The position numbers and the translations under genes are program-made. From Epinephelus fuscoguttatus (Eukaryota > Chordata > Actinopteri > Perciformes > Serranidae), in contig NC_064753.1 of assembly GCF_011397635.1 (NCBI RefSeq), positions 33,566,322 to 33,630,321 on the forward strand: a stretch of DNA of 64,000 nucleotides. The letters run 5' to 3'. The notes under the pieces are model-generated. The model searched no databases, had not been told where the DNA came from, and saw nothing but the letters and a program-made list of their open reading frames with translations. Positions 48,296-61,412 of the stretch are shown in pieces. Position 1 is the stretch's first letter, and each line of letters opens with the position of its first letter.

Positions 48296-49467
48296 GTGTT
48301 TTTGAAATGTGACATCGAGCTCCACTTTTTGGCCCGGGTGACAGCTGATATCTCCAAACCTTAGCAAGTCACAGTAAAACTATCTGTGCTGAGAGACTGC
48401 ACTGTGGTCAAGAAAACACATTTGTATTTTTAGTTGAACTGCCTTTAAATAAGTGGAAAAAAAGGATGGATAAAAAAAAGAATCTCACTCACTGTGCCTT
48501 TAACATCACTGCTTTAGAAGAAATGGGAGTATTGAAGCCACTGGATAGGGTTATTTTCAGTGTATTTACAGATTCAGTTGACTTAATGATGCCAAACTAT
48601 ATGTTTTAGTTCTTAATGCATAAATTATGAAAGAGAGAAATCTGAGAGTTTAGTCCTGCTGATTAGTTTGAAAGGTTTAGGACACTGTCTTAACCTCAGA
48701 ATGATCCAGACATGTTTGTGTGATTTGTCTGTTTGTGTAGACCTGACTTTCCTATGCACTTAACTACTGAGCAAGAACGCACTTTAATATGTTGTGGAGC
48801 TTCAGTTCCTCACTATGTTTAAGCACATTGAGCTTTGGAGAGTTTTTAAAAAGACGTTCAGATTGCACTGGCATTTGCTGTGAATGCTTTGTAAATATGT
48901 TTTATAACTAAGAATGAACCAAAGATGCTCTGAGTCGTTTGAATGTCAAAAAGCCTGAGCTTTCCTTTCACTCTGTGGGTCTGCCTCAGTGCGGCTTGTA
49001 ACCCATTCATATCACGTTGTAAACCAAATCGTAGTGGGTTGGGTTTTTGTTTTTTTGTTTTGTTTTTCTTAAACTTTCCCAACACTCCTAAACAGATCTC
49101 ACTCAAATCAGGTACAGTACCCTTCCAATAAAATTTTCTTTCTTCAAAGATGTGTCTTTTTCTGTCTTGTCACTGTGATTAGTGTATGTGGTGTAAAGAC
49201 ATCTACCACTGCATGTAGAAAGTAATTTTGTCATGTACTTTAAAGGGAAAATCCACCCAAAAACAGAATTTACAATGCAAAGATTTAACAGTAGAGCTAA
49301 TATTAACTATTAACCGGGGGGAAAACACTTAGGGTTGGTCCACTGACAATGAATTATGGACTTGTGAATCACTTCATGAGCTCATACTTGAGATATACTA
49401 TCTCAATTTAAAACATTATAATTAGCATTAACATAATATTTATTGGCAACTTTTCCTTTCCATAAAG

Positions 49468-50020
49468 TAGAGGTGTCAAACTCATTTTAGTCCATGGGCA
49501 ACATACAGCCCAATTTAATCTCAGATGGGCCGGACCAATAAAACCATCGCACAAGTACCATCAGCTCCAATGTTTCCCCGTTTTTTGTGTAAAGAATTAC
49601 AAGTACACTCTGTAGACGTTCATACTTTTACAAAACAGACAAACAGCCTGAGATGTCTAAAGAAAAATAAGTGCAATTTCAACAGTACGTCTCAGTTTTT
49701 CCACATGCAGCGAGTCTACTTCTCCCTGTCATTACATGTGCATTCATCAACACATTTCTTGATACAGGTTCTTTTGAACTGAAGCTGCTGATTGACAATA
49801 TTTTGCACAATGTTCAGTATCTTTAAATATGGTCACACTAAGTTTTCTTTGTTATATCAGAACTGTATCCTGGTCAAGGTGGGAAAGCCTGTGAAGCAGA
49901 GTAAGCATAGTTTAACTTGCTCCTGAAACATGGCATATTGTAGTCTAGTCATCTAGTGGGCCAGGTTGGACCCTTTGGTGGGTCGGTTCTGGCCCACAGG
50001 CCATATGCTTGATACCTCTG
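49468..50020. mobile_element. hAT-type MITE between LY75 and MARCHF7
   Basis: The left end TAGAGGTGTCAAACTCATTT and the complement of the right end CAGAGGTATCAAGCATATGG, plus GGGCCGGA and TTGGACC-like blocks, are typical fish hAT ends. Flanks CCATAAAG and CTGTAGAG agree at five of eight bases, all differences being transitions. No coding capacity. Confidence 0.75.
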
Positions 50021-50699
50021 CTGTAGAGTTTTCCTATTGAACAGGTTAAGAGGCAGCATGATAGTTAGACTGAGCTTTCATTTTGTTCGAATTGTTGTCC
50101 AAATCGTAGAAGTAGAGACAATCAGAGTCTGGAACCAGGCTCATACAGAAGTACTCGTGTCAGAGGTGGCAGCGCCTTACAAGTGGGGAGATTTTGGATT
50201 CCTGTGTACAGCAGTTTACCTCCAGTTGAGAGAATGGAGCTGAGATTTAACCACCACTATCAGTGAGTCCTGTCAGAGCTTTCGACACAATTCTTTTTTT
50301 AAAATTTAGCCTTTAGTTTAAGAAGCGTCCCACTGACATTAAGAATCTCTTTCAAGGAAGACCTGAACAAAACAAGCAGTAGCATAAATAAAAACACAGG
50401 AAAAAAAAAAACAAAATAAAAAAGGAAATGAAGCAAAAGGAACTCACAACTCAGAAGTTAAAAATAGTTTTGAAACCAGGGAACAGCATAAAAAAAATCT
50501 ACTTCTATTCTTTCATTCTGGATTTAAAAGCATTTAACACGATTAAAGCAGAGTAAGTGGCGAGAGCAGGCCATCCTACCTGAGAGTGTAACTCACAAGC
50601 ACCTTGTTAGCTATATTGTGCCTACAACATTAAAAGATAACAGTAAATGACTATATAATGAAGGAAGGAGGACTGAACAGAAATGGCAGTTTGCATTCA

Positions 50700-51356
50700 A
50701 TGTTTATTTCCAAAACTGAAAGCATGAAACTAGATTTACAGACATACAGTACATAAAGCATTTCAAACACAGAAACAAAGGTGGAGAAAAATTTACTGAT
50801 GGGGTTGTCTTTTTTTAAAAACATATTCTCAGTGGAGAAATTAAAACAGACAATAAAAAGGAATAATTGCCACTTTTTAATAGTCTCTCTCTCCAAAGCA
50901 TCCATCTTACCGTCACGACTTAAGTACGACTCAACCTTGTTCCTGTTGCCGCTTGACACAATTTCATATTCCTGCCTTTTCATTTAAACATTAAAGCACT
51001 TGTGGTATAACAGTTAAAAAGACTTGCATTATTCTTTAATTATAATTGAATAAAGTGCACTCTCATAGAAACGCAAATACAGTGGTGTCAACTGAAACAT
51101 TTTTATTTATTTTTTTTTAAACGCACTCATTTGTTTTGAGTTTGTATTTGCATATCTGCAAAAGCCACCGGCAACAAAGGCGAGATGTTGTGTGCACCTG
51201 GCATTTCTCACTGCCGCTGCGTTTCAGATGAACATGACAATGTCAAAGCATGTGTGAAAACGGAGTGCGCTACCATGGAGTGAACATGACATGGAGTGAC
51301 CCACTTTTATTTTTACTTTTTTTTTTTTTCACCCTGGATCAATCTCTTTCATGTAA
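50700..51356 (-). promoter_or_regulatory. marchf7: MARCHF7 3'UTR (estimated)
   Basis: On the minus strand the best-placed AATAAA is at 50708-50703, about 650 nt after the stop; closer ones at about 51110 and 51311 sit in T-rich sequence. Ends of LY75 and MARCHF7 transcripts would then be about 1.5 kb apart and convergent. Confidence 0.45.
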
Positions 51357-53476
51357 TTAGTACTCCTCTTCAAGATCGTCGTCCAGGTCGGAAAACTCAA
51401 TAGATGGTCTGTTGTCTCGCAGCTCCTCGTCACTTTCCCCATGAGGAACTGCAATCCAGACACATTTAGTCAGATTCTGTAGCCACATAATTAATACAAC
51501 AATGAAAACATGCAGGTGAGATATCTATAGCAATGCCACAGCTTTAAACATGGGAATTACACATGAAAGATCAACTGTTTTTCAACAAACACAAAAGCAT
51601 AGAAGAGAAGGACTGAGCAACATACTTTCAAGATTGTCCATGTGTTCATGAAGAATTCTCACCAGGTTGAATAACTGGGTGAGAAAAGGAAGCAGTTTCT
51701 CTTTTCAAGATTTATATTCGACCACAATTCATCATTTCAACATTTTCAAATTGTGCAAATCAGTATTGACTCGGCTGTCTCTGATTCAATGTGTAAGACG
51801 GCTACAGTATGTTAAACACTGAATAACGGCACCCCTGTACACTGTAATGAAGTCTGACAGCAATAAAATACAAATGGCTCTTTCAGCCAATCACATCATC
51901 GACTGTAGAGCTGAAGTAGCACCATCCACCTTATTCCTGGTCCTTGCATGAATTATGGGAGCAACTTTGCGCGTTTTCGCAATGGTAACGGTATGCTAAT
52001 ACTTTGTCCCAGATGATTAGGAAATAAAATGTGGAACGCCCCACCTGTTGCACCTAAAAAACAGGATAATGTGATCATACCTCTGCCAGTCATCACAAAG
52101 AAATGGTGGTTTTCAATTTTGACCAAATGCATTAGCAATTAGCTTGCCTTGCTACGTTACATTTAACAGAGCCCGAGCTAGCTTGCGGTAAACATCTTCA
52201 GCTTCTAAAAGACAATATATGATTTTCACTACTCATTAACAGACACTAACAAATTCAGCAAACATAATTCAATATAAATTTTAGCTCCACGTAAAGTGAA
52301 TACACGTGATGTCCCTCAGCTAATGCTCCACTCGCCTGCCTTAATGACTCAATGTATACATTTTCATCACTCCTGATTTAATTAATCGGAGTTCTACTGA
52401 GTAAAAGATAACGCCAACTTTAGCAGCAGACTTCAGTAATATGACGTAGTGGTAAAATAAATCACTTCAGGCATATATATACATATACAAGTTCTGTAAG
52501 TCAGTAACACACTGTCAGCCGAGATGACCAACATAAACACATAATTCACGGTATGCTGCTGAGTTTATTTTATAAAAGGCAATTTTCTAATGTAGGATGA
52601 GAATGCAGTCAGACAGAGAAAGACAGATTTCATCTACTAATGCTGAGTGACAACAGACCTGTCATTCTAGGTGTCTCTCTCTCTTTCTGCAAAATCTGAC
52701 TTATGACGTCTCTGCTCTCTAAACTCTTTTGGATTTATCATTTCTTACGTTGCTCTGAGCATGTGAAAACGTAGTGTACGTGGGACAAACCAGCCCCGTA
52801 TTGATTCAGTTAGAGACAGTACATTTTGTTTTTCAATACTGGACAGCCTGGTATTCTACAGGACCGGCAGCAACCTACTTCTAGGCGATGAAAACTGTAC
52901 TGTTAGTTACAGGAACAATCCCTTTTAGCTCTAGGTGCATGTTCGACACGCAGTTGTCGAAGCCACAAATTTAGCTTAGTCTGGTTGTTGTAAGGTTACA
53001 GATGTGGACAGCGCGACAGGTAGAGCTCCTCAAGGACATTTTAGAAAATGCTAATTTAACGTTAGTTGCTAAACTGAAGGCAAATTATCTCATTGCAAGT
53101 TTTACCCATAATCATTACTACGGTAGCACCCTCAGGAATAAGGTGGATGGGTAGATCTGTTCTTTGTGTGTGTGTGCCATTTGAGATCTTTAAAGGCCTG
53201 TTAGAGAGTTCAGACTGAAAGAAAGGCAGTCTACATGCGTAAAGGTAAGGGGTTGGGGATTGAACATTCATTTGTAATGGCTAGGTTAAGGGTTAGGGAA
53301 TGCGTAATGTCAATGATGGGTCCTCACAAGCATTTAAGTACAGAGTCGTGTGTGTGTGTGTGTGTTCTCACCCCAGCAGCATCGACCGCTCCCAGGACAT
53401 CGGAAAACCTCTGCTCACAGAAATGCAGCAGTACCACCAGATAGAGACCGCTACTGATGAACTCATCATATTCGGA
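51357..53476 (-). CDS. marchf7: MARCHF7 coding exons 8-10: C-terminal region
   Basis: Exons 53476-53372 ([20 protein letters not shown] and on to VDAAG), 51674-51626 ([16 protein letters not shown]) and 51448-51357 (acidic end, [20 protein letters not shown] stop). Matches the conserved post-RING segment of MARCHF7. Exon 9 is only 49 nt. The protein stops in a strongly acidic tail. Confidence 0.9.
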
Positions 53477-56400
53477 CTGTGAAGAAAGACAAAACACATA
53501 TGTATTGAGTGCTGTACATTTTAAAATTCAATTGTCTAACTAAAAGAAATCCAAAAAGTGACTCACTTGCACATGTGTCCTGTATAACTCCTGAATGTCA
53601 AAGTTGTCTATGTTCAAACGCAGTTTCTCCTTGCAGAGTTCACATGTTGTGATGGCCTCGAGGTTTGTGCCTAAAAAAATAAAATAAAAACAGATCAACT
53701 TGGTTGACAAGACATTGTTTTGGTGAAAGCTGCAGCCAAGTAAGAGGTTTGTATCTACCTGAGCCAATTTTGGAGCGGAGCCACCTCTTGATGCATTCCT
53801 GGTGGACATATTGCAGACTTCCTGTGCAGCGGCAAGGCTGAATCAGGGGGTTGGATGCCAATTCCTCCCCCATCTGGCAGATTCGGCACAGGTCGCCTTC
53901 TTCCTCGTCAGAATCCTCCAGCAGCAGTCTGTAGCAGGAGAGGAGGATATTTAGGTCTACCTTGATCTCATGTTACATGCCAAATATGTAAAAATAAATA
54001 AATAAATAAAAATAAAAAAAATAATAATAAAATCAGTATCAGAGAAAAGACCGTGACTTTGATGTAAACTACTCTTTCTGCAAAACCAGATAAAACCATC
54101 TTAAACGTTTGACTACTCATCCTGCACTTAACATTTCCAAAAGTTTATCCAATTAAATGAGACTTCAGCTATTGGCTAGCCACACCAGTCATATAAAAAC
54201 CACACTTCAAAACTGATCTAGCGCCAAGGGAGGTGTGTGTGAGACCAATGCTGTGTCTCAAATCACGTACTTCTGTACTTACACTTAATATTTTGAGTGC
54301 ATAAGCGCATTCACACTGAGAAGTATGGAAAAATGCAGTGCACTATGAGTACCCGGATGGTGAACTCAAAACGGTCAAGAAGTTGAGTGTGGAACTATGG
54401 ACACTTCTTGCCCTCAATGGTCGCCATCTTGGCTACGTAGCGGAAGGGGAGGGACCACTTTTCAAACAGGAAATGGCGGCAGAGGACTGTGCGACTGTGG
54501 ATGGCACTGCATTGTACAAATACATGTGTTTTTTGCACTAAGCACCACTACAGTGTTGTTGGGTATAAGCCAGCAGTGTGTTTATTGGGTTAATTTAGCA
54601 GTCTGTAATGATTTAGTACCGCGAACGATGACGCAAATGCTAATGCTAGTTTGCTTACTAGCTAATTTGCGGTCATCATTACCGGTGAGCGCACAACAGC
54701 CATGTTTGGTTTGAGATAACACTACCCTGTTGAAATTTGTGCACTACGGCAGTGAGTACACAGTGCACATAGTATACTACATGGAAGTGTACTAATGGAA
54801 GTATGTGATTTGAGACACACCAAAACAGTACACTTAGTAGCAGACTCCGCTGTAGCTCCTATCATGCTAAACTACTGGCCCACTCATTTTTTAGCAATTC
54901 AAATCCATTTTTTTTTTAAGAGTACACCTCTTAAATATTCCGTTTCCTTATGAAATACGTCACAGTACAGGGGCCAAAGACTCTATAATTTCCGTTTCAC
55001 AAATTTTTGGGGGAAACCGTTTTTGTCTTAAAGAAAAAAAAACAATAAATATCAATTTATCAATTTCCTCTGTGTGTGTTCAGTATTAATGTACCATTGG
55101 TCCACAATGAGTGGCTGAAAAAAAAAAAGGAAGTCAGTTTAGGGGGAAAGTATTCCCCCTAAACTTTCAAGTAACATGATAATTTAAAATTTTTACTAAT
55201 ATGACAAACATTTGTATTAAGTAAGGCCTGATAAAAACAGTATCACTGTTCTTTAAGTAAGAAATAAATTAATATTCAAGCTCATCTCACAGTGAGACAG
55301 CAATCAGGCACATCACCCAAATTACTTATTATCAGTTTTCTAAAAGGACAAAGTATTAAAGGCACATGTAGGAGATAAAGATCCATCACCTCTCCTTGAT
55401 CTTGCGTAGCTTCTCTTGATCCCTACTGGAAATGTGTTTCTCCTTCTGTCCATCCACCTGACTCTCGACACCACCCAATGGACCCATGGAAACTGAAATG
55501 TTGTCGTATACTCCGACTCTGCGGCGTGGTGAAAATTCAAGTGAGGCATCTTCCAGTTCTGGTAATGTCTCATTCTCAAGTCTGCAGGGGCGACCTGTGG
55601 CAAAGGCCTCTAAACCAACCGCTCCTTCGTCTTCCTCCTCCTCCTCTTCTTCTTCGTCATCATCGTCATCTTCTTCCTGTGTTGCTTTATACTCAAGGTC
55701 ATCCCATCTTCTTAGTAAATGCTGTGGACGGCTGTAGCCTTCTTCTACGCCCGCAGCTGACGGTGCACTATCATCCCGAGTGTGTCTCCTGAGGCGAGCG
55801 AGGAGGGGAGGGCAGCGGCCACGGAGGGAGGAGGAAAGCCAGGAGTAGCTGCTGCTGCTGCCTCCTCCACTGCTGGTGTTATTACTACTGCTGACGCCAG
55901 GCTCTCTCCAAGACCCCATTCTGGATGGAGCCAGGCCACTACGATAGCCATCGTTGCGGTTTTCCTGGATAGGGGCGAGGTCTGCCCTGCGATTCCTGAG
56001 GCTACCTGAGGTTGCCTCTGACCCTCCAGTGTCAGGCTCCACACTAGACATCCTGGCCCCCTCGTCACTGTCCACAGACTCTCCACCAGTTGATGGACTG
56101 TCATCATCAAGGGAGCGCACACTTGAAGATCCACTGGAAGAGTCTTGGCTGGAGCGCCGTGAAAAGAGGCGGGACAAAAGGCGTCGGGTGGAGCGACGGC
56201 CCTCTGGCTCTCCACCCTCAGCGGCTGGCCTTGGAGGAAGAGTAGCCTCTGGTCTGGGCAGGGGAGTGGTGTATCTGGAGGTGTGTGAGGAATAGATATC
56301 TGAAGAGGAGTCGGGGTTTCTTGTTTGTTCCTGAGATGAGTGGAGGGTGGACGAGCCGCTCAAGAAACGGGATGGGGTCCTGTTGCTGAAGTCATGCACT

Positions 56401-59400
56401 AGAGGAGAAGACCGGTGGGAGGTGGAGGCTGAGAGGTGCCGATTTAGGGAGCTTTCTCTAGCAGTGGAGGAGGAGGAAGAAAAGGAGGGAGAGTAGGCAG
56501 TTTCTTTAGGCCGAGCTCCCTGTGCATATGTGGAGGTCACTCTGTCTGTCTGATCTGAAATGAGGGAAGAGAAGAGCAGTTTATGTGATACTGGCTTATG
56601 TGTGTCAATACATTTACACAGGTTGTGTGTTAACATCACAAAATATGCCTACACAATGAGGAAGCCAATCCGGGAGCTCTGATCCTTCGCTCTCCCAAAC
56701 CTGAGAGACTGGGTTCAGTCTTTGTCTCTAGCTCAGTCCTAGACAACAGTGGCTTTGAGGAGGACGATGAAGACCGTGAGAGTAAACGGCATGAATTCCA
56801 CGATGAATCATAAGTGTCATTTTGTTTTTCACCTGTACCTGTAACACAAAGGAGACAAGTGGTTTAGAGGCTTGCTGGGTTCATTTTTCAAATCACTGCA
56901 AGACTCATGGCATTTAGAGGTGGTGGGGAGGTACTTATACTTGATTTAAATGCTGTTTAATACCATTGTAAATTGAAGTTCTTGAAATTCTTTTTCACAA
57001 AATCAACACTTCAAAACTGCAAAACATTCAACATTCAAATATTAAATTGAATGACCACATGACTCAGTTAGCTTAGCATAATGACATATTTTCCCCAGGC
57101 ATTCTACACTGCATGAATACTACTACATTTCTCGATGCATGTACATAAAAATGAAGTCATATCTACATTTAGAAACGATCAGTTTGAAAGATATACTATG
57201 CAGGATTTTCCTTCTAAAAGTAAAGAGGGATACAAAAGTAATCCCTCTCAATCATCACTTATGACCAACTAGAAGTGTGTGGCTGTGTATTTATCTAATC
57301 TGGGGTTGGCTCTCACTTATACTTTTGCTGGCGAGTACTGAAGGACAGAATGAAGAGCGACATGGAGTTGGCCTGTACTGTCATACAGGTAGGTGCCGGC
57401 AGAGTATACCTTTAACTTCACATCTTTTGGTCTCCTAGAACTATTATTTTAGGCAGGTTTATAACAGCTATGATGTTGCAGTGACTCTGTTTATATAATT
57501 AATTGCTTTCAACTTACATTTTAGATCATGCAGTTTATTAGTAACTAGCTTCAAACAACCCACGTGACCAGAAGTTTGTTGTCAGCACAGCTTTGTTCAA
57601 AAGAGCACTGCAGTTTCTTATTTGAATCATCTCCACTATGAGCAACACTGTTTCACTAGTGTCACCACCTGCAGTGAGGCCAAATTAGACGTTAGACGGA
57701 CCACAAAATACCCTGTATTATCTGTGTATTTACTGTGAATAATCACAGACGCAGGTGCACTCTGGAGAAACTTAATGCAGTGTGAATTAATATGTCAGAT
57801 CTCTACATGTCTTCCCCACGTCAGAATAATAGGATACAGGTTCAAAAATTGTGTAAGTGTCCCAGTTTTCCTCATGACTTTCACAAAATTGGTATTGTGT
57901 ACCTCTGCCACTGCTGAGCCCAGTACCAGAATAGGTGGATCCTGTGGCTGAGGTGCTGGCCGTTCTTGAGTACAGCCCTCTGTTGTATGACAGCTTGGCC
58001 CTTTTAGAATCACCATCATCACTGGCATTCAACAGACTGGAGCGCATCCCCAACCTCGCCTCAGAATCAGTCTGGGAAGATAAAGACAGACATTGAAGAA
58101 TAAATTTCCATGACATTATTCAGCAACATTCCTCTAACCTTTACCCTAATGTTTTAAGTTTGAGAGGATACATTTGACAAGAGCTGTATTTTGCCTGCTA
58201 AAACACACAGCACAGCTTCAGTACCAGTTTGCTTCTACTGCTGAGAGAGGATTCAGCCCATGGGCGATCATAAGATCTGCTGGAGGATGTCAGAGAAGAG
58301 GGCAACTTCCAGCTGGTGGAGCGACTGTCAGAGCTGCTGTAGTCTCTGGACGAGCTCAGGAAACCAGAACTCTTCAAAAAGGAGAACAGGCAAAACATAT
58401 AGCATTAGTTAGTGCTCATGCATTGGCAAAGATGTTTTTTTTTTAACTTCTCCTGTTTTTTTATTAGGACAAGTTGATCCCAATTTTATGATTCAAGATT
58501 GGCTTTGAAAATGTTCTACAGGAAAGGACAGTCAACAGGTTGGTGTGATTTGGTGAACCTGCCATTTTGTTCTTAGTATATTTGTCTCTTAACTCACACT
58601 AACAGAGGATAATTTTATTTGTGCTTATCTAAGTATAACCATAAATAATAAAACCACAGAAGACTGGTAGTTTGTTGGGTCTTTGCATCTAGCTTGGACA
58701 GGAAAAAACAGGAACTAGACAGGGCCCAGGCCAACAGTAACACTATCTTTTGAAACGGGCCTTGACGAGCAGCAGGACTGAAATACACACAGCGTGTGCC
58801 AAGGAATCTAGGCTGCCCTATAAAAAGACCTCCAAAGTGTCTGCTGTTGCACCACTGATGAATGTAGTTAGCTACTGTAATGTGCTCCTGAGGGAACCTG
58901 TAAGAAAAGAGCTTACTTGAACACTGTCTCTCTGGAATACACTAGAAAGGCAGATGACTAAAAGGCCCAAGTGGGAAAGAAACACAGATACAGCAGCATG
59001 ATGTGGACTTGGCCTGATGTGTGCAGTTGTTGTCACTGTTGCTCTCGACTGTTTTATCAATCTTAAACCTACAATATTTCAGCTGACACTGTCACCCTAT
59101 GACCTTTATATTCCAGGCTGAATAAGATGAAGCTGGTGTTCATCTACTGTGACAGCTAAAAACACAATCTGAAATTTAAAAGAAAACTCTATAGAGCATG
59201 AAAAGTGAATCTAATGTGAAACTAGAAGCACCATATACAGAACACTAAGACTAACAGAGTGAACCAGGGGAGTGATGTAGTCCATTTGAATTATCCAGTA
59301 TGCTGTAAGCAAATTTGTAGACGGGTGTGTGCACTGTGTAGAAAACAAAGAGTGTTTTGCATGGTTCCTAGCCTAGAGTCAGCCTAAAGGGTGTGCAGTC

Positions 59401-59590
59401 AGCCTACCTGGTGGTCCAAGTCGGCTTTGTAAGCTGACGATGCCCTCGGGAAGCGGTCATTATTCATCACAGTCTCCCTACTGTACAACCTACTGGAGCC
59501 CAGTGATGAGGAGGAGACCGCTGGACTGGATGTGTAGGACGACCTTGGGCTGGACAGACAAAAAGGAAGTCTGCGAGACCTGGAGTCCAT
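51357..59590 (-). CDS. marchf7: MARCHF7 (axotrophin), RING-CH E3 ubiquitin ligase, complete
   Basis: Ubiquitin-protein ligase of the MARCH family; unlike most members it has no membrane anchor and is reported in cytosol and nucleus. Ten coding exons join in phase (2370 nt, 789 residues; human about 704): 59590-59408, 58371-58225, 58071-57903, 56838-56653, 56554-55390, 53928-53759, 53670-53567, 53476-53372, 51674-51626, 51448-51357. Order: Ser/Arg-rich N-terminal half, a large exon with an acidic run, then the C4HC3 RING-CH finger (C631, C634, C649, C651, H659, C662, C683, C686) and a conserved C-terminal part with [20 protein letters not shown]. Start: ATG 59590-59588 has G at -3 and +4 and lies 10 nt after an AG acceptor, so a non-coding 5' exon must exist upstream. 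All borders are GT-AG. MARCHF10 is the nearest relative, but [26 protein letters not shown] and synteny fit MARCHF7. Confidence 0.95.
53567..53928 (-). CDS. marchf7: MARCHF7 coding exons 6-7: RING-CH zinc finger
   Basis: Exons 53928-53759 and 53670-53567. Together they hold the whole C4HC3 finger: [21 protein letters not shown] and CELC. Spacings C-x1-C-x7-H-x2-C-x20-C-x2-C fit the RING-variant class that binds E2 enzymes. The finger is split after GSG by an 88-bp intron. Confidence 0.96.
54252..54819. mobile_element. MITE in MARCHF7 intron 5
   Basis: The left end TGTGTCTCAAATCACGTACT and the complement of the right end TGTGTCTCAAATCACATACT differ at one position over 20 bp. The 568-bp interior is AT/GC mixed with no coding capacity. 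Confidence 0.85.
55390..56554 (-). CDS. marchf7: MARCHF7 coding exon 5: large Ser-rich exon with acidic run
   Basis: A 1165-nt exon that supplies about half of the protein (residues about 229-616). Conserved pieces: [47 protein letters not shown] and [10 protein letters not shown] at the end. Near residue 555 it has an Asp/Glu tract of about 17 acidic residues (minus-strand GAT/GAG repeats at about 55625-55680). The rest is predicted disordered. Confidence 0.93.
56653..59590 (-). CDS. marchf7: MARCHF7 coding exons 1-4: Ser/Arg-rich N-terminal region
   Basis: Exons 59590-59408 (61 codons), 58371-58225 (49 codons), 58071-57903 and 56838-56653. They encode low-complexity Ser-rich sequence with short blocks shared with mammals: [18 protein letters not shown] in exon 3 and YDSSW in exon 4. 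Exon 4 has two in-frame acceptors 6 nt apart (TTACAG then GTACAG), which would add or omit two residues. Function of this region is poorly known; probably disordered. Confidence 0.85.
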
Positions 59591-60679
59591 CGCGGGTTGC
59601 CTGTTGCGATATCAAGATGAGAAATCCAAAAGATATTATTGCACGATAGTTTAGAAGCTGGAAAAACTTGCTCACAAATGCATCTTTTATTCACTACGCA
59701 ATGACCTAACAGGGCAGGAAGTTTACACCTTGCAGCGCAAACCCTTAAAGAGCCTGCAACCTCTTAATCTGCCTGGTAATAAAGCTTGGTGGGGCGGTGT
59801 GTGCGAGCATGTCAGATTTGTTGATAGGGCGCATGTGACAGTGTCTGTAAACACTAAAAGTTGCTACCATGCTGCTTCTTGGACTTGGTATCAAAGTCAC
59901 TGTGCCTATCTTTGGGGCTGAACTCTGTCACATGAACATGATACTTCCATGGAGTAAGCAGTAGCGCGCTGAGCCGTGCGTCTAAGCAAGCAAGGTGCTC
60001 TATAACAGTTATTAGACACTGAGATCATTTATTATTAAGCTGCATTACTAAATCCAACACAAAATGCATGGTCAAGGAAGTTGTTTTGTTTTGTTTTGTT
60101 TTTTTTTTTAGTAAGTGCTATTGATGTGTTTAGCTAAAAGCCAAATATACAGTTATGCTGAAAGGAAGAGTTGAGAGTTTCTGACAGTAGGTGGTACAGT
60201 GTGTGTTTATTCCATGGTAGTGATACGAGTCCAGTGACATTAGCTACAGCACCTGTGGTCAAAGATAGCGCAGCCAGCCAGCAGCCTGTCAGACTGAAAT
60301 GACCAGCAGTAAATAAGACCAAATAACAAACATTTCAAAGCACAACGCAGCACTTCAACCTTTCAATCACCCTAAACGTGGGAAACATAAATGCTTTATC
60401 ATAAAATATAAACATAACAGCTTAATGTTTTTTTTTTTGTTTTTTTTTTTTTAAAAAAGCACAACAAATACAGGAAACATTTTGCATATATAAAACTTGT
60501 GTTGGTGTGGATAACTACTAGCTGAAAGAAATAGTCCCATTTGCTGCTGTTCATCTCTATGATACAAGCTGCAGGTGTCATGTCTCCTTGGGAACAAACA
60601 CCACAATAAAATCCTACCTTATCAAAGCTTATAATGCTTACTTTATAGTGCAACTGTTATAGAGAGGTGTAACTTTATG

Positions 60680-60836
60680 GTCAGCATTATAATGAAGGCT
60701 GTGGTTTGTGGTGCTGCTGAATAGTGCTCTCTTATGCAGAAAGGTGTTTCTGATATGTTGTCAAATCCATTTAGGCTAATGAGGGTGAAGTGATTTAACA
60801 GCACCACAGACCACAGCCTTTGTCATAATGATCATT
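60680..60836. mobile_element. Small palindromic MITE
   Basis: The left end CATTATAATGAAGGCTGTGG and the complement of the right end CATTATGACAAAGGCTGTGG are inverted repeats; the inner GGTGCTGCTG and CAGCACC also pair. Length about 155 bp. Confidence 0.7.
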
Positions 60837-61412
60837 AAAAGGAGAACTTCGCCCATTTTCAAAATTCATACATGCCATTCCTATGGTCTGAGACAGTCCC
60901 AAAATGAAGTAAAAATGAATAACTCTCTCCCAAAACCTTGAGTGTGCTGAAACTCACATTTGTGATGTCATAGGCTATAAAGTTTGCCCTTGACAACATG
61001 GCCAAGTGCAAGTATGACACTGAATGTATTAAAGTGTGGACCCTGAACTAATGACCTAGGTGAAATCTGGACCCTGTGGCTGGACCAGTTGGGGACCACT
61101 GTATTAGATGACACTGAGAGCACACAGGGGTACGTTCCAAGTATATGGGCACATTTTCTGTTTCAAATCCAGGAACCCTACAATAGGATAAAGCTCATTT
61201 GGGTATAAATAAAGAATACCAACAGTCTATGGGTCCACAAAATCCCATTCATTGTTTATGGAGCAGCTCCAAACTTTATCCACCATGACATCACAAGTTT
61301 AAGGTTTCTGGCTTTGAAACAGAGTAGCTCATGTTCACAAAAACAGATTTGACTTTCCTAGGCCTTAGTAATAACATATTAGGATGCTTTATTTAAAGGG
61401 TGTTCCCTTTTA
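60837..61412. repeat. Dispersed repeat upstream of MARCHF7
   Basis: Starts GGAGAACTTCGCCCATTTTC and contains GAGTAGCTCATGTTCACA, the same phrase as at 35681-35700 in an LY75 intron. Class not assigned. Confidence 0.5.

Larger units (their letters stand above)
46499..49150 (+). promoter_or_regulatory. ly75: LY75 3' region and likely poly(A) signal
   Basis: The first clear AATAAA after the stop that I see is at 49127-49132, followed by a T/GT-rich stretch (TGTGTCTTTTTCTGTCTTG). If used, the 3'UTR is about 2.65 kb and includes the Harbinger-like element at 47312-48295. An unseen variant signal further upstream could give a shorter UTR. A run of about eleven G residues occurs at 46835-46846. Confidence 0.5.

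Noticed and set aside
55478..56295. Several plus-strand frames over 75-113 residues
   Set aside because: Antisense shadows of the large Ser-rich MARCHF7 exon, whose codon bias opens the other frames.
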